A DNA stretch of 64,000 bases from Cordylochernes scorpioides (GCA_030710605.1 CP092870.1:90697042-90761041); one strand, 5' to 3'. Counted from the first letter of the stretch, positions 9,870-20,619 are shown. The notes: generated from the letters alone by a model not told the origin. Numbers and translations are program-made.

Positions 9870-10440
9870 ACATGTCCTATACCACGCGTGTATTTGGGAT
9901 AAATATAAAAAATACTAACTTTATTTTTCAAAAAGGTTACAAGTTTTTCTCTGAAAAGTGTAAAACGAATGGTCAGTCTATTTACATATTTTTATTTACA
10001 ACTTCAATAAATAATAACTTTAAAAGAAAACAAAGATATTTATATTTGCTATTTTGACTCCTGGTCGGTGCTGTGGCCCTCGCAGATATGGTCCCCTGAT
10101 GTCCTGCAGCTCTTCAGCAGTCATTCTATGGCCTCTCCTGGTGGTTCCTCGATAAAATGGTCCCAATATAAATAATAATAATAATAAATAACGTCTTTAG
10201 ATAACCATAGTTATGTTCTAGATAAATTGTTAGATTCCCCCATTTAATTGTCATAAGTAAACACTCGGTATGTTATCAGGAGGAAGGGTACACGTGGAAG
10301 AAAGAAATGTACTGGCCTGAAGTTGGCCAGAATGCCCGGTCTTCCGTTACTCAAAAATCAACACTCGGGTAACTGGAGCGTAGCTTCACTTTCTCTCTCT
10401 TTCTCCCTAGATACTTTGTAGGGTTTTGGGACGTTTTCAA
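9870..10440. other. Mostly non-coding; coding-like minus patch 10040-10170
   Basis: On the minus strand about 40 codons in 10040-10170 read with balanced composition and arginine-rich content (for example RGPYLRGPQHRPGVK), followed by a stop. It may be the end of a decayed transposon ORF; the family is not recognised. The rest has no signal. Confidence 0.3.
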
Positions 10441-10448
10441 TTTATATA

Positions 10449-10839
10449 CAGTAAAACCTCGCAAAATCAAACCTGAAATATAGCGAACCTACCTTATAAC
10501 GAATCTAAAATAATTCAAAATATTAATAAAATCATAAAATAAACTATGACTATAATGAACCATAGCTATAGTGAACCATGGCTATAGTGAACGATGGCTA
10601 TAATGAACCATGGCTGAAATGAACCATGGCTATGATGAATCACAGATTCAATCCCGTTGAGGTTCGCTATAGACCTCGCTATAGGGAACCCTAATGTGGC
10701 TTAACTCTTTGTTTACTCTAACTATGGTTTCACTATAGCCATGGTTCACTATATGATTTCACTAATATTTTGAATTATTTTAGATTCGTTATAAGGTAGG
10801 TTCGCTATATTTCAGGTTTATTTTAGCGAGATTTTACTG
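10449..10839. mobile_element. Two M1 MITEs head to head, expanded core
   Basis: Starts CAGTAAAACCTCGCAAAATC and ends GCGAGATTTTACTG, about 390 bp. The centre (about 10545-10640) holds five or more tandem variants of GAACCATGGCTATAGT, so the internal word has expanded. An inverse half follows from GGTTCGCTATAGACC on. Confidence 0.7.
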
Positions 10840-10953
10840 TTTTCCTTTCTACCTACATACATTTTGTAAGGTTTTTGTGATCTCTTCATATAAATAACTT
10901 TCTGCATTCAGTTTGTAGGGTTTTGCGTGTATATCCCTCACCTGTATACAACT

Positions 10954-11123
10954 ACAGTAAAACCTCTCTATAGTGAACCCCCCAATGGAACTAAACCTTT
11001 GGTTCACTATAGCCATGGTTCATTATAGCCATAGTTCACTGTATTATAAAAATGGGAATTATTACAGGTTCGTTATAAGGGAAGTTTCGCTATATTCCCA
11101 GTTCGTTTTATCGAGGTTTACTG
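10954..11123 (-). mobile_element. M1 MITE copy
   Basis: Complete, inverse orientation: CAGTAAAACCTCTCTATAG through CATTATAGCCATAGTTCAC, GGTTCGTTATAAGGGAAG and TTTATCGAGGTTTACTG, flanked by TA. One of the cleanest copies. Confidence 0.8.
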
Positions 11124-11129
11124 TATATT

Positions 11130-11397
11130 AAAACATGCTAAATCGAACCTGGAACATAGCGAACTTCTTTATAACGAACCTGAAATAATCCGCATTTTAT
11201 AATACTGAGAACTATTAAAAATACAAAAATTATTTCTCACTATGAGTTTCTTTTTAAATAATAATTTTAAAAAAATTCATTATGAGAAAATATTAACACA
11301 ATTTTATCATGAACAGTGAACTATGGCTATAGTGAAATATGGCTTTATTAAATTAAAAGTTCAGTCCAATTGGAATTCACTATATGGAGTTTTTTGT
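11130..11397 (+). mobile_element. M1 MITE with internal insertion
   Basis: Forward blocks (GCTAAATCGAACCTGGAACA, TTTATAACGAACCTGAAATA) are interrupted after 'ACTGAGAACTAT' (11220) by about 90 bp of AT-rich inverted-repeat sequence (AAATTATTTCTCAC and TATGAGAAAATATT), then resume at CAGTGAACTATGGC (about 11312). Confidence 0.6.
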
Positions 11398-11990
11398 ATT
11401 CTTAAAAATAATTTTTATAATACAACTTAAAGAATGCATTCATAAGATAAAATTAGATAATCAAAAAACACTTAGGACTTATAATATAGAAAAATGTTTA
11501 TACTTAATCATTCTACAAAAAAAAAATATCTTAAAATAAACATGCTATAACGTTTATAATTATCCTAAAGAATGTGTTCACTATACAACACATTTTAATG
11601 TTAATACAGGGGGAGATTTCATAAAGATTTTCCCTTCCTTTAACATATTAAAAATTGTGTATCCAAATAACAGCTTCCAAAACTTTTGTAAAATATGTTT
11701 TTTTGTGTTCTCTTCATTCCTTTCTCACCATTTTCTCTAAGCCTCCCATTGTGTTCTAACAAAGGACTTAAATCCCCTTTTAATTTCTTTGTGGCTCCCC
11801 CCCTATGTTTAACTCATATACGAATGTGCAATTTAAGAAAGAAATTTGCATATTATTTGCATTAATTAGATATAAAATACTTTAATGTTTTGGTTGGGAT
11901 TTAAAATAATGTAGGAGAGAGAGTTTTCAATAAGGCCACTGGAATATTTTTTTGCCGTAAATTGTGGGTGCTTTTTTTTTTCTTAAATGT
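11398..11990. other. No gene seen
   Basis: AT-rich, many stops. No repeat from the other families noticed. Confidence 0.5.
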
Positions 11991-11991
11991 T

Positions 11992-12400
11992 ATGTATGTA
12001 GAGTTGTTTATTGAAAACTTCATTTCAATTTTACATATATCCCCTCATGGACAAAACTTAAGGATGTTGTATTTTTTAGTATGTATATCGCGATTCAAAC
12101 AATAACTCTGAAAGATATTTGATACAGATGTATGTAGAGATGTTTATTGAAAACTTCATTTCAATTTTACATATCTACACACTCATCGATAAAACTTAAG
12201 GAAGTTGTACCTTTTAGTATGTATATAGGGATTCATAAAATTACACCGAAATATATTTGATACACAGTGACCTTTATTGAAGACACGCAAGATAAACAAG
12301 TGTGGATAAAATTGCCTCCGTCTCCTTCAAAGGAAAAAATAAACAGAAGAAAGGCAACATCAAAGACGTTATATTCTTTAAGTTTGTCCATACAGCAAGA
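11992..12400 (-). mobile_element. M4 MITE with 136-bp partial tandem duplication
   Basis: The stretch from ATGTATGTAGAG at 11992 recurs at 12128 (offset 136 bp), including the M4 left end (CTCATGGACAAAACTTAAGG, then CTCATCGATAAAACTTAAGG). The second copy continues through TGACCTTTATTGAAGACACG and ends at AAGTTTGTCCAT (about 12391). The upstream flank was duplicated with the MITE end, so this is local duplication rather than two insertions. Confidence 0.65.
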
Positions 12401-12424
12401 CATCGTCAAACGAGCAAACTTCAA

Positions 12425-12593
12425 TTGAACTGAACTCCTGGTTCACTTTATATATAGCCTTCATTAACTATATTATATATTTAAAAAAATTACCTTTTGT
12501 GTTTATATTATTAAAAAATTGAGGGTTAAAAATTAGTTGTATATAAGGGAAGGTTTACTATATCCCTGATTTGGTTTATCGGGAGTTTACTGC
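12425..12593 (-). mobile_element. M1 MITE, degenerate
   Basis: Contains GAACTGAACTCCTGGTTCAC, TATAAGGGAAGGTTTACTAT and TTTATCGGGAGTTTACTG. The left terminus is lost and the centre has an AT-rich insertion. Confidence 0.5.
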
Positions 12594-12898
12594 ATATATA
12601 TTATTTTATAAATACATACGTTAACAAATAAAATGTGTATAGCACACAATTGGTATAAAATAAAGTTACGGGAGGTTGATATTCATGTACACCAAAAAAG
12701 GCAACGATTGTTTTAAAAATACATTAAAACAATACACTCAATTTGTCATTCAAATATAGGACGTACTGTCGGTGTTGAAGAATGTGCCACAAGACCTGTT
12801 TTGGAAAATTCAGACAAAAATCAACCTGTATACCGTGGTTTTGAGCTATGGCCCTTATCAATACAGAGGCCAAATGTACAGTAAACCCACTGCTTTTC

Positions 12899-12972
12899 AC
12901 ATGTGTAGCATGTGGTGCACTTACAGTAAAAGCAGTTGCTAACTACCCACCATGATTATCATGGCTTTGAGA
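12899..12972 (+). repeat. AAGCAGTYGCTAAC repeat, single arm
   Basis: GTGGTGCACTTACAGTAAAA, GCAGTTGCTAAC, CATGATTATCATGGC: one arm of the 9659-9862 inverted repeat. Confidence 0.6.
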
Positions 12973-12987
12973 TAAGAAAGAAGAAGA

Positions 12988-13154
12988 CAGTAAATCCTTC
13001 TATAGTGAACGCCAATGGGACTGAATCTTTGATTACTATAGGCTTGGTTCAATTATAGACATAGTTCACTGTATTATAAAATGGGGATTATTTCAGGTTC
13101 TCGTTATAAAGAAATTTGGCTATATATCTGGTTCGTTTTAGCGAAGGTTTTGCT
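12988..13154 (-). mobile_element. M1 MITE copy
   Basis: CAGTAAATCCTTCTATAGTG to GCGAAGGTTTTGCTG, inverse orientation, complete. The middle GTATTATAAAATGGGGATT block is intact. Confidence 0.75.
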
Positions 13155-13304
13155 GTAATTTGTCAAAAATGGTGATTGGCCACATTCTCTATCACCAAAA
13201 TTTTGTTCTGTACTTGGAATATGTACCAATAATGCATGTTTTAATGCTTTTTTTAATGAGAGAGGTGCTTCTTTTGGCCCACACATCCTATATATATATA
13301 TATA

Positions 13305-13467
13305 CAGGAAAGCCCCGCTAAAACGAACCGAGAATATAACAAACATTCCTTTATAATGACCATAAAATCAGCCCCCCCCCCATTTTTATTTTATAATTCA
13401 ATAAACCATGGCTATAGTGAACCAACAGTTTCGTTCAATTGGGATTTGCTATAGCAAGGTTTTACAG
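13305..13467 (+). mobile_element. M1 MITE copy
   Basis: CAGGAAAGCCCCGCTAAAAC to GCAAGGTTTTACAG, forward orientation, inserted next to a TA microsatellite. The poly-C run at about 13370-13381 is an expansion of the family word ATCCCC. Confidence 0.75.
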
Positions 13468-13479
13468 TATATATAAATC

Positions 13480-14000
13480 TATTTTAAAAACGTATATTCT
13501 CTAATAGAATTATTCAATATTAAGTGCAGAATCTCAAGTGACAAATTCGGTAGATAAAATAAGTGTATGTTATGTAAATAGGAAACCAAGTTAGTAATTA
13601 GATAAATATTCTTATCTTCTCCGAGAGATTAAACAGAATAGTACAAATGCAAAGATTGTTTAAGTCTTTGTTGGAAAATCCCTTACCTAACCTCTCCAAA
13701 GATGGAAAATTCCCCTGTGTTTTCAAAGTGGTTGAATTTGTTCAAAAAGGAGTTAATGAGAATTTGAGAAAGATTTAAATTCTCACCCCGCGTTAGAAAA
13801 TTGAGAGAAAAGTTTGAAGACAAATTAATCCACAGGGTTTTCCCAATAAACAGGTTTAATTTGAACAAAAGTTGTTTCCCAAGTTGGATGACAATTAGGT
13901 TGGAATGTGTGATGACAAAATGGGAATTTTTTTAATGAATTTTTTGAGGGATTAAACTAATCTGATGTGTGTATACAATTTTCACCTTTTTGAGATCGAA
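13480..14000. other. No gene seen
   Basis: AT-rich. GAAAATTC and GAGAATTT words recur around 13700-13850, but no clear repeat or ORF is supported. Confidence 0.45.
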
Positions 14001-14003
14001 TCT

Positions 14004-14398
14004 ACAGTAAAACCTCAATAAAACGAATCGAGTATATAGAGAATCATCCTTTATAATGGACCTAAAATTATCCTTTAAATTACTGATACCTTATAGTGAA
14101 CCATGGCTATAGCTAATACAGTAAAACCTCACTAAAATGAACCGGGGATATAGCGAATCTTCCTTTATAACGAATCTAAAATAATCCTTTAAATTACTGA
14201 TACCTTATAGTGAACCATGGCTATAGCTAATACAGTAAAACCTCGCTAAAATGAACCGGGGATATAACGAACCTTCCGTTATAACGAATTTGAAATAATT
14301 CCCATTTTATAATACAGTGAACTATGGCTATAATAAACCATGGGTATAGTGATCCAAGTTACAGTCCCATTGGGGTTCGCTATAGCGGGGTTTTACTG
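14004..14398 (+). mobile_element. M1 MITE with triplicated 5' half
   Basis: The CAGTAAAACCTC start occurs three times, at 14004, 14119 and 14233 (115 and 114 bp apart). Each is followed by the AACGAATC / TTTATAACGAATC / TTAAATTACTGATACC blocks and AACCATGGCTATAGCTAA. Only the third runs through to the right terminus (GCGGGGTTTTACTG). Tandem growth of the left half by unequal exchange explains this better than three insertions. Confidence 0.75.
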
Positions 14399-14639
14399 TA
14401 CATGTTTGTGAGATCAAAGTTGTCTACCTTAGTAGAATTGCCTGCTTATCAAGGCTATAGGGAGCCCCATTGTTTTGAAACCAAACCTTTCCAAGATGGA
14501 CTTTAGTTCGGAGTAAGAAGAGGTTCTTTCCCCCCACTTTTGGCTTTAGAAAATCTACACCAAGCAGCCATTCAGTGTAGATAAGCAGCGTATAAACAGC
14601 TTCCCTGTCTACATGAATACGTAGAAAACTCTTGTCGAG

Positions 14640-15600
14640 CAGAAGACAGTAGATAGATATATAGCAAAGGTTCACACAGTAAATAAGCCTAAGGTATAGC
14701 ATAGTAAAGGAGCATGGAGTAGAGGAATATATAGAAAAGGTAGAGAGTGTTCTCATTTACTTTATATTCATCATCTGTGTACATCTTTGCTGCAGTCATC
14801 TACTGCGTTATACCTTTTTGTCTATTTATGTAGATAACACAGTAGATGAGGATAGAATAGATGATAATATAGTATGATAATATAGTAAATGATGGTGTGT
14901 TCTCCTCTACTGTGTGTGTGGTCAACTATTGTGTACTTCTTTACTGTATTCATCTACTGTGTTATCCTTTACTGTCTGGTTATGTAGATAAAATATGAGC
15001 ATTAAATATATAAAAATACAATAAAGGATAGTGTTTTCTCCTCTTCTGTATGGTTAGCTATTGTGTACTTATTTACTGTATAGTCATCTACTGCGTTGTT
15101 TTTTATTGTCTAAATATGTAGATAACACAGTAGATGAATATTAAATAGATTTTAATACATTAAAGGATAGTGTGTTCTCCTCTACTGTATGGTTAGCTAG
15201 AGAGTAATCTACTATGTTATCCTTTACTGTCTACTTATGTAGATAACACAAGATGAGCATTAAATAGATAAAAATACAGTAAAGGATAGTGTGTTTTCTT
15301 CTACTGTATGGTTATTTATTGTGTACTTATTCACTGTATAGAGAGTCATCTACTTCGTTATCCATTACTGTATAGTCATCTTGACAGCACAGTAGATGAG
15401 CTCAGAGTAGTTGAGAACACGCAGTAGATGACTTTACAGTAGAGGTAACACAGTAGACGAGTACACAGTAGAGGATAACACAGTTGATGAGTTTACAGTA
15501 GAGGTAACGCAGTAGATGAGTAAACAGTAGAGGATGATAACACAGTAGACGGGTACACAGTAGAGGATAACACAGTAGACGGGTATAAAAGAGATAGAAG
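14640..15600. repeat. CAGTAGA-rich minisatellite, mixed orientation
   Basis: Degenerate words ACAGTAGA, GATAACACAGTAGATGA and their inverse (TCATCTACTGTGTTATCC) recur from about 14640 to 15600. Inverse words predominate before about 15370 and forward words after it. The minus frames 15402-15758 are just translation of the repeat. Confidence 0.75.
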
Positions 15601-15960
15601 AAGAAGATGTAGACGGTATAATGGGGGGAGACCTTGAAGACAAGGAAGGAAGGGCCCTTTGACGGTGTCACCTGATGAAGGATGACCCTAGCTCGACAAT
15701 GAATCCTCAAACACGGAAGATGGAATGGACGGGTTCTAATCCATTTCCAGATCTCCACCCTCTTCTTGGGAAATATATATCTCTCTCTGGGGGAATTCCT
15801 TCTCTCCTTCCCTTGTAGGGGGCCTCCCTGAAGTCAAAGAATACCTGCACTTACTTGCATATAATTGTACCTTTCCATATATATCGCTTCACTCCTGTCA
15901 TATTTGAGAATAGTGTATGAAAATGTATATATAGCAATGTGAAAAAATAGCACAAAAATG
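15600..15960. other. Moderate-GC segment, no gene recognised
   Basis: 15600-15830 is richer in G+C than its surroundings (for example GATGAAGGATGACCCTAGC). GGTGTCACCTGATGAAGGATGACCCTAGCTC resembles PLE-type hairpin words. No extended ORF. Confidence 0.3.
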
Positions 15961-15964
15961 AAAT

Positions 15965-16080
15965 TGTACCGCGATCAGGTGGTTAAATTGATAAAAAGGC
16001 ATCTTCTGATCATGAAACTGAAAGTTGCTGATGGGTTTGCTTCTGGAATAATTTCAAAAGCCAACGAATAATTCTCTTAA
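15965..16080 (-). repeat. PLE-type repeat arm
   Basis: CGATCAGGTGGTTAAATTGA, AAAAAGGCATCTTCTGATCA and GAAAGTTGCTGATGG match the arms at 20.4 and 35.4 kb. Confidence 0.5.
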
Positions 16081-16099
16081 TATTGGATATGTTTTGTTT

Positions 16100-17030
16100 T
16101 TTAATCTTCAAATATTCAAAATAAATATAGATGAGTCTCTAAATGATATAGTCAAACAAATTGATCCTCCACATATGTATATATGATTATCATCAATCAA
16201 TCCATCAATATATTTATTAAGACCTTTAATCTTGTATATACAGTATATTCTCTTGGGAGATATTGGAAATAAGTGGGAAAGAGAGGGATAAATAAATTAG
16301 AATAGAGTTAAATGTGAAATATTTACTAAACAAATTTCATTTACAATTTAATAAAGCATTCTTAATAAAAATTTATATAAAAAGGAGTACTGAATATCTG
16401 AGAAAGAAAAAAAAACTGAATTTTCGCAGAATATTTCGAGAGGTTTTTCTCTCTTTATCAATTTATTGCATAATAACTTCAAAATAATGTCTACAAATTA
16501 TTGTAGATCACATGGAAAAACTTTATCCATTCTTAATTAAATCTACTTGCTATAACTCTATTATAATCTCTGTTACTAAATTTTGATTGCCGCTATGCAA
16601 ATATTTGAATTGTAATTTGCATATAATGTCTTTTTTTTTTTTAATACGTCGATAAATAACGTTAGGAATGGTCTAATTTATAATGGAAAATTAAGAAGAG
16701 TAAGAAAATTAGTAATGGAAAGTAAAAGGAAGAATTAATACTGTGTTAACTTACTACAATTATGAGCGGAGATAAAATTAATACCAAAAAATCTGCCAAG
16801 AATTTCCCTGTTTGTTTCTTAAAGTCCTCTCCAAACCCATTAGCGCATTTTAGCAAAGCTTTCTTCAAACATGGTTCTCTTTAAATCCTAACAAACATGT
16901 TCAACAGCCCACTTAAACAGCTTACTAAATTTGTTGAGAACACGTGAGGTTTTTGACAAAGTCTTTTTCATTCGCCAAGCAAGGAAACTCAAATATAAAT
17001 TCTTAGACCTTTCAAAGATATATTGGTTAA
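16100..17030. other. No gene seen
   Basis: AT-rich, stop-dense in all frames. A short T run at 16630-16641. Nothing else supported. Confidence 0.5.
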
Positions 17031-17047
17031 AAATATAATATTAGAAA

Positions 17048-17055
<8 letters not shown>

Positions 17056-17085
<30 letters not shown>

Positions 17086-17560
17086 TATGTTTTCTCTGTT
17101 GTGTGTGTTTTGTGTATTTTGTACATTGTGTTGGGTGTTGTGGGTAGGTTTTGTGTTTTGTCTTTTGTGTGCCGCTTGTAGGTTTTGTGTATTGTCTGTG
17201 TTGTGGGTAGATTTTATGTGTTTTGTGCATTGTGTCTGCTGTGAGTTGTGTGTTTTCTATTTGCGCGTTTTATGCATTGTGTTTTGTGGGTAGGTTTGAT
17301 GCATTTTGTATATTGTGTTTTGTGAGTAGGTTTGATGTATTTTGTATATTGTGTTTGTTGGGTAGTTTTTATGCGTTTTTTTTTTAAATTATTATTTTGA
17401 GTTTTGTATAATGTGTGTCTTACAGGATGTTATATGTGGGTTTGGTGTATTTGTGTATTCTTAGTTTTGTATTTCGTATTTTTATATTGGGTATTGTATG
17501 TTGGTATGTTGTGTTTAGTGTAAGCTTCGTGTGTTGTGTTGGGCATTGTGTCTGTATTCC
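17056..17560. repeat. (TA)n followed by TTGTGT-rich strand-asymmetric tract
   Basis: A TA run at about 17056-17083 is followed by about 450 bp whose plus strand is nearly all T and G (repeating TTTTGTGTATTTTG, GTGTTGTGGGTAGG). The GTAGGTTTTGTGTATTG word recurs irregularly at 20-60 bp intervals, as in a decayed minisatellite. Frames across it encode only cysteine/phenylalanine/valine repeats. Confidence 0.7.
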
Positions 17561-17849
17561 TTCTTATTATTTATGATACTTAATTCTAAAAATGCGCCAT
17601 ATAAACCAACAAAACTATTATGAATAAATAGTGACTTTTTATTATACCGGAGAAGAAGGCAAATACGATTTTAATGTAAAAAATACCTATTAGAGACGTC
17701 AGTGTCAACAAGAAATATAGAAATCCTGGAAACTAAATGATTAAAAATCTTTTTAGAAAGTGTCAACAGTGAAAAGAGAGAGAGAGGAAATATTTCTCTA
17801 TAGAATATCATAAAGACTTAATAATATCCTCAGATGTTTCACAATATTG

Positions 17850-18028
17850 CCACGTGGAAAATTAGAAAAGACAAACTTCAGGATGACACAGCAATTTATG
17901 TAAGGCAATAACAAACTATGAATGATAAACAAAATACAAGCAACGAGGGAAGTTTACAGAGTATCAAAATATAAACATAAGAAATCATACTCTGATAATA
18001 AAATAATAAATACTTTGCTACAATATTA
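17850..18028 (+). repeat. GCCACGTGGAAAATTAG repeat (R), copy 1
   Basis: TATTGCCACGTGGAAAATTA ... GCAATTTATGTAAGGCAA ... GGGAAGTTTACAGAGTA ... ATAAATACTTTGCTACAATA. Same block order at 35620-35835 and, inverted, at 20620-20800. About 180-215 bp; class unknown. Confidence 0.65.
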
Positions 18029-18030
18029 TA

Positions 18031-18199
18031 AAGTAAAATCCCTCTATAACGAACTCCAATGGAACTGAACCTGTGGTTCACTATAGCCATGGTTTATTAT
18101 AGCCATAGTTCACTGTATTATAAAATGAGGATTGTTTCCAGTTCGTTATAAGGGAAGTTCCGCTATATCCCTGGTTTGTTTTAACGCAGTTTTACTGTA
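18031..18199 (-). mobile_element. M1 MITE copy
   Basis: AAGTAAAATCCCTCTATAAC to ACGCAGTTTTACTG, inverse orientation, abutting repeat R. The GGTTCACTATAGCCATGG and GTATTATAAAATG blocks are intact. Confidence 0.75.
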
Positions 18200-18895
18200 G
18201 GTAAATCTCTAATAAGAACTATTTCAAAAATAACCATAGGAGTTGTTTTCAGCAAAAAGCTAGATACGAGTAACAAAAAAAAAAAAAAAAGAATCAATTA
18301 AAACAATTTTAAAAAACGACCAAAAGATAAATAAAAAAAGAAAATAATAACATTCACCAATAATTTTATAAAAAGAATCTACAATCCCATTATGGTTAAA
18401 CTTAAGAAATTCAACAATAATATTATTTTTGAAATAACCATTTTGCTACGTTTTATTCATAAAAATGCCTTTATTTCGAAACAGAAGAATCCGTTAAAAG
18501 AATGGGGAAAAAAAGGAATATATTAGGTAAACTGAAGCCATTATACACCTGTGTTTAATGATAGGGTTCGTATTTCATTAAATTCTTAAAAGGAGGCCTC
18601 TATTATCATCGGATCTGGGGTATAAAACGGATGGAACAGGTGCCATGTCAGAGGAAGGCCCCTGTGCCGAACCCTCGAAGCTGATTACAGGTTCCCGTGA
18701 TAAGTATACTTCATTATAATTATAATTATATGGCAGAAGACCCTTGGTGGTTTTTTTATACTTCCCTAAAGTACAAGTTATTCTTCATTACTTAAGATAT
18801 TCAATCCACATACTTCTTGATGGCCCTTGTTTGACACACCATTGGATAGTGGGCTGCTATCTAGACTGAATTCTGTACGCCTCTCTTGTTTGAGA
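18200..18895. other. No gene seen
   Basis: A-rich until about 18450, then mixed. 18600-18700 has more balanced composition (GGATCTGGGGTATAAAACGG) but no ORF or known motif. Confidence 0.45.
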
Positions 18896-19185
18896 AATTA
18901 GTTGATATTTATTCCGATAGATGGCGCAAACCATCAGCAACTTTTAATTGCACGATCAAGAAAGGACTTTTTTATTTATAAATATATGAATAAAAAGACC
19001 TTTCCTGATCTTGAAACTAAAAGTTTCTGATACCTTGCGCCATCTAACGGAATAAATATCGTTGATTTTTGTTTATTTCAGAAAAATCAAGGATTAGTTG
19101 TTATTTATTCCGATAGATGGCGCAAGCCATCAGCAAATTTTAGTTGCAAGATCAGGAAATGCCTTTTTTCCTTATTTATCTACCT
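18896..19185. repeat. PLE-type inverted arms
   Basis: Three copies of the arm ATTCCGATAGATGGCGCAA/ CCATCAGCAACTTTTAGTTGC lie at 18906-18965, 18980-19060 (inverted) and 19095-19165. Adjacent ones are inverted around AAATATCGTTGATTTTT. The transcript would fold into long hairpins. Confidence 0.6.
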
Positions 19186-19299
19186 GATCCAAATACAAAT
19201 TTAATATTTTGTTCTATTTTTCATATATATAGGGATAAAAGTTAGCGTCTAGTTTTCTTATTGTAACAGGTAAATTAGTCAGCTATCGACACTAAGGTT

Positions 19300-19350
19300 C
19301 TTTCACTTATCGGCTAGTAGAAGAACCTTAGCTCGAAAGCTCCCCGCCTA
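19300..19350 (+). repeat. Hammerhead-like remnant
   Basis: AGAAGAACCTTAGCTCGAAAGCTCC retains the GAA-AGCT-C part of the family, and AAGGTTCTT / AAGAACCTT forms a hairpin, but the CTGANGA core is not recognisable. Likely a decayed PLE-type ribozyme. Confidence 0.35.
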
Positions 19351-19687
19351 TAAATTTGAATATGGAAACTCGTATCACTAATCTTTCTCCCTATTTTCTT
19401 TTTTAAAACTATTTTTTCTATATAGTTTTATTTATTTATAGAAAAAAAATAGTTTTAATATAATGGCGAGTTCTATGGAATGATCTAAATTAGAATGCAT
19501 TTTTGAAGGGAGAGGTGCTTTTTTTGGTACATGAATACCATCCTCCCGCAACTTTATGTCATTATCTATAAACAAGACCTGAGAATATAAATTCTGTGAA
19601 TGATTACTCTCTCTTTTTCATTATATCTTTCTTTATCTCTAAAAAAAACGGTGTTTTCAAATATTTGGTCGTAGAGGTATAGCCTGC

Positions 19688-19729
19688 ACCACGCTTACGA
19701 GGGCCAACAGCCCGAAACGCGTTTATGGT
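19688..19729 (+). ncRNA. Hammerhead-like motif, core mutated
   Basis: CTTACGA (19694-19700), stem II GGGC-CAACA-GCCC, GAA, palindromic ACGCGT, then T. The core has U where G is required (CUGANGA), which should abolish cleavage. Stem I: ACCACG against TATGGT with one mismatch. Confidence 0.5.
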
Positions 19730-19969
19730 TAGCTTTTCTTTATTTATTAATAAATTCGGTTGGCCAAATAACATACAAAGGTTAAATCAATGTTTAGTTC
19801 ATTTTTGTTCCAGTAGATGGCGCTCTGCCATCTAAAATGCTCATGTTAACGTTCAGGAATTTCCTATTTTTGTTTTTGATATATATATTTGTGTGTGTAT
19901 AAAAAAATAATTTAAAATATATTAAAAAAAAAGATCAGGTGTTGATATTAAAAAAAAAAAAACAGCTTG

Positions 19970-20010
19970 CATATGCTGATGAGGGCCAATAGTCCGAAAC
20001 TCGTTCGTGG
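19970..20010 (+). ncRNA. Hammerhead ribozyme motif, consensus core
   Basis: CTGATGA (19976-19982), stem II GGGC-CAATA-GTCC with one G-U pair, GAAA (19996-19999), stem III ACTCGT with a mismatch, and cleavage base T at 20005. Stem I pairs CATATG with CGTG through two wobbles. The catalytic core is consensus; the helices are weakened. Confidence 0.65.
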
Positions 20011-20389
20011 TTGGCTTTTCTTGATTTATCAAGGAAATGGGTTGGCCAAATATCAGGGAACAAGTTGAACCAACGTTTAGTTGATTTCTGTTCCACTAGA
20101 TGGCGCTCTGCCATCTGAAATGCTCGTGTGAGCAGTCAGGATATGTCAATTTAGTTTTTTATATGTATATATATATATATTGCCATTTCAAAATAACCTT
20201 TCCATTCTAAACTTATAAATTAGCTCTATTGGACGCTATACTCAGCAATCTTTTTGATATTCAAATCAAATGTCATTTAAAGTTGTTTTTTTTTTTTCCT
20301 TTCACCAATTGAAGAAGCATGGTGTTTGAAAGCATCATGCTGATTTAGATAATGCCTTCAAACATTTTTTTTTCTATTTTCTTTTATGT

Positions 20390-20590
20390 AAAAAAAATTG
20401 TACAAAAGTGAAATTGTATTGAGTTCAGGTGGATATATTAAGAAAATGGCATCTCCCGATTCTGAAATTTTGCTGATGGCTTGCGCCATTTGTCGGAATA
20501 AATATCAACTTAATCAACGATTAGTTTAAAATTTTATTCCGACAGATGGCGCAAGCCATCAGCAATTTTGACTTTCACGATCAGAGGAGA
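20390..20590. repeat. PLE-type inverted arms
   Basis: GAAATTTTGCTGATGGCTTGCGCCATTTGTCGGAATAAA and ATTCCGACAGATGGCGCAAG / CCATCAGCAATTTTGAC are inverted arms separated by about 40 bp, flanked by GATTCTGAAATT and GATCAGAGGAGATGCC. Confidence 0.6.
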
Positions 20591-20619
20591 TGCCTTATTC
20601 TATATTATATTGTAACAAC

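Larger units (their letters stand above)
19660..20150 (+). repeat. Two tandem PLE-type repeats with hammerhead motifs
   Basis: Two direct copies 282 bp apart share, in order: a hammerhead-like core (19694 and 19976), GGTTRGCTTTTCTT, GGTTGGCCAAATA, CCA(G/C)TAGATGGCGCTCTGCC and ATGCTCRTGT. Tandem terminal repeats carrying hammerheads are a described property of Penelope-like elements; here no reverse transcriptase is visible between them. Confidence 0.6.

Noticed and set aside
15402-15758. 118-codon minus ORF rich in LLCYLLCT words
   Set aside because: Pure translation of the CAGTAGA minisatellite.
17027-17293. Cys/Val-rich and Thr/His/Lys-rich ORFs on opposite strands
   Set aside because: Low-complexity translation of the TTGTGT tract and TA run.
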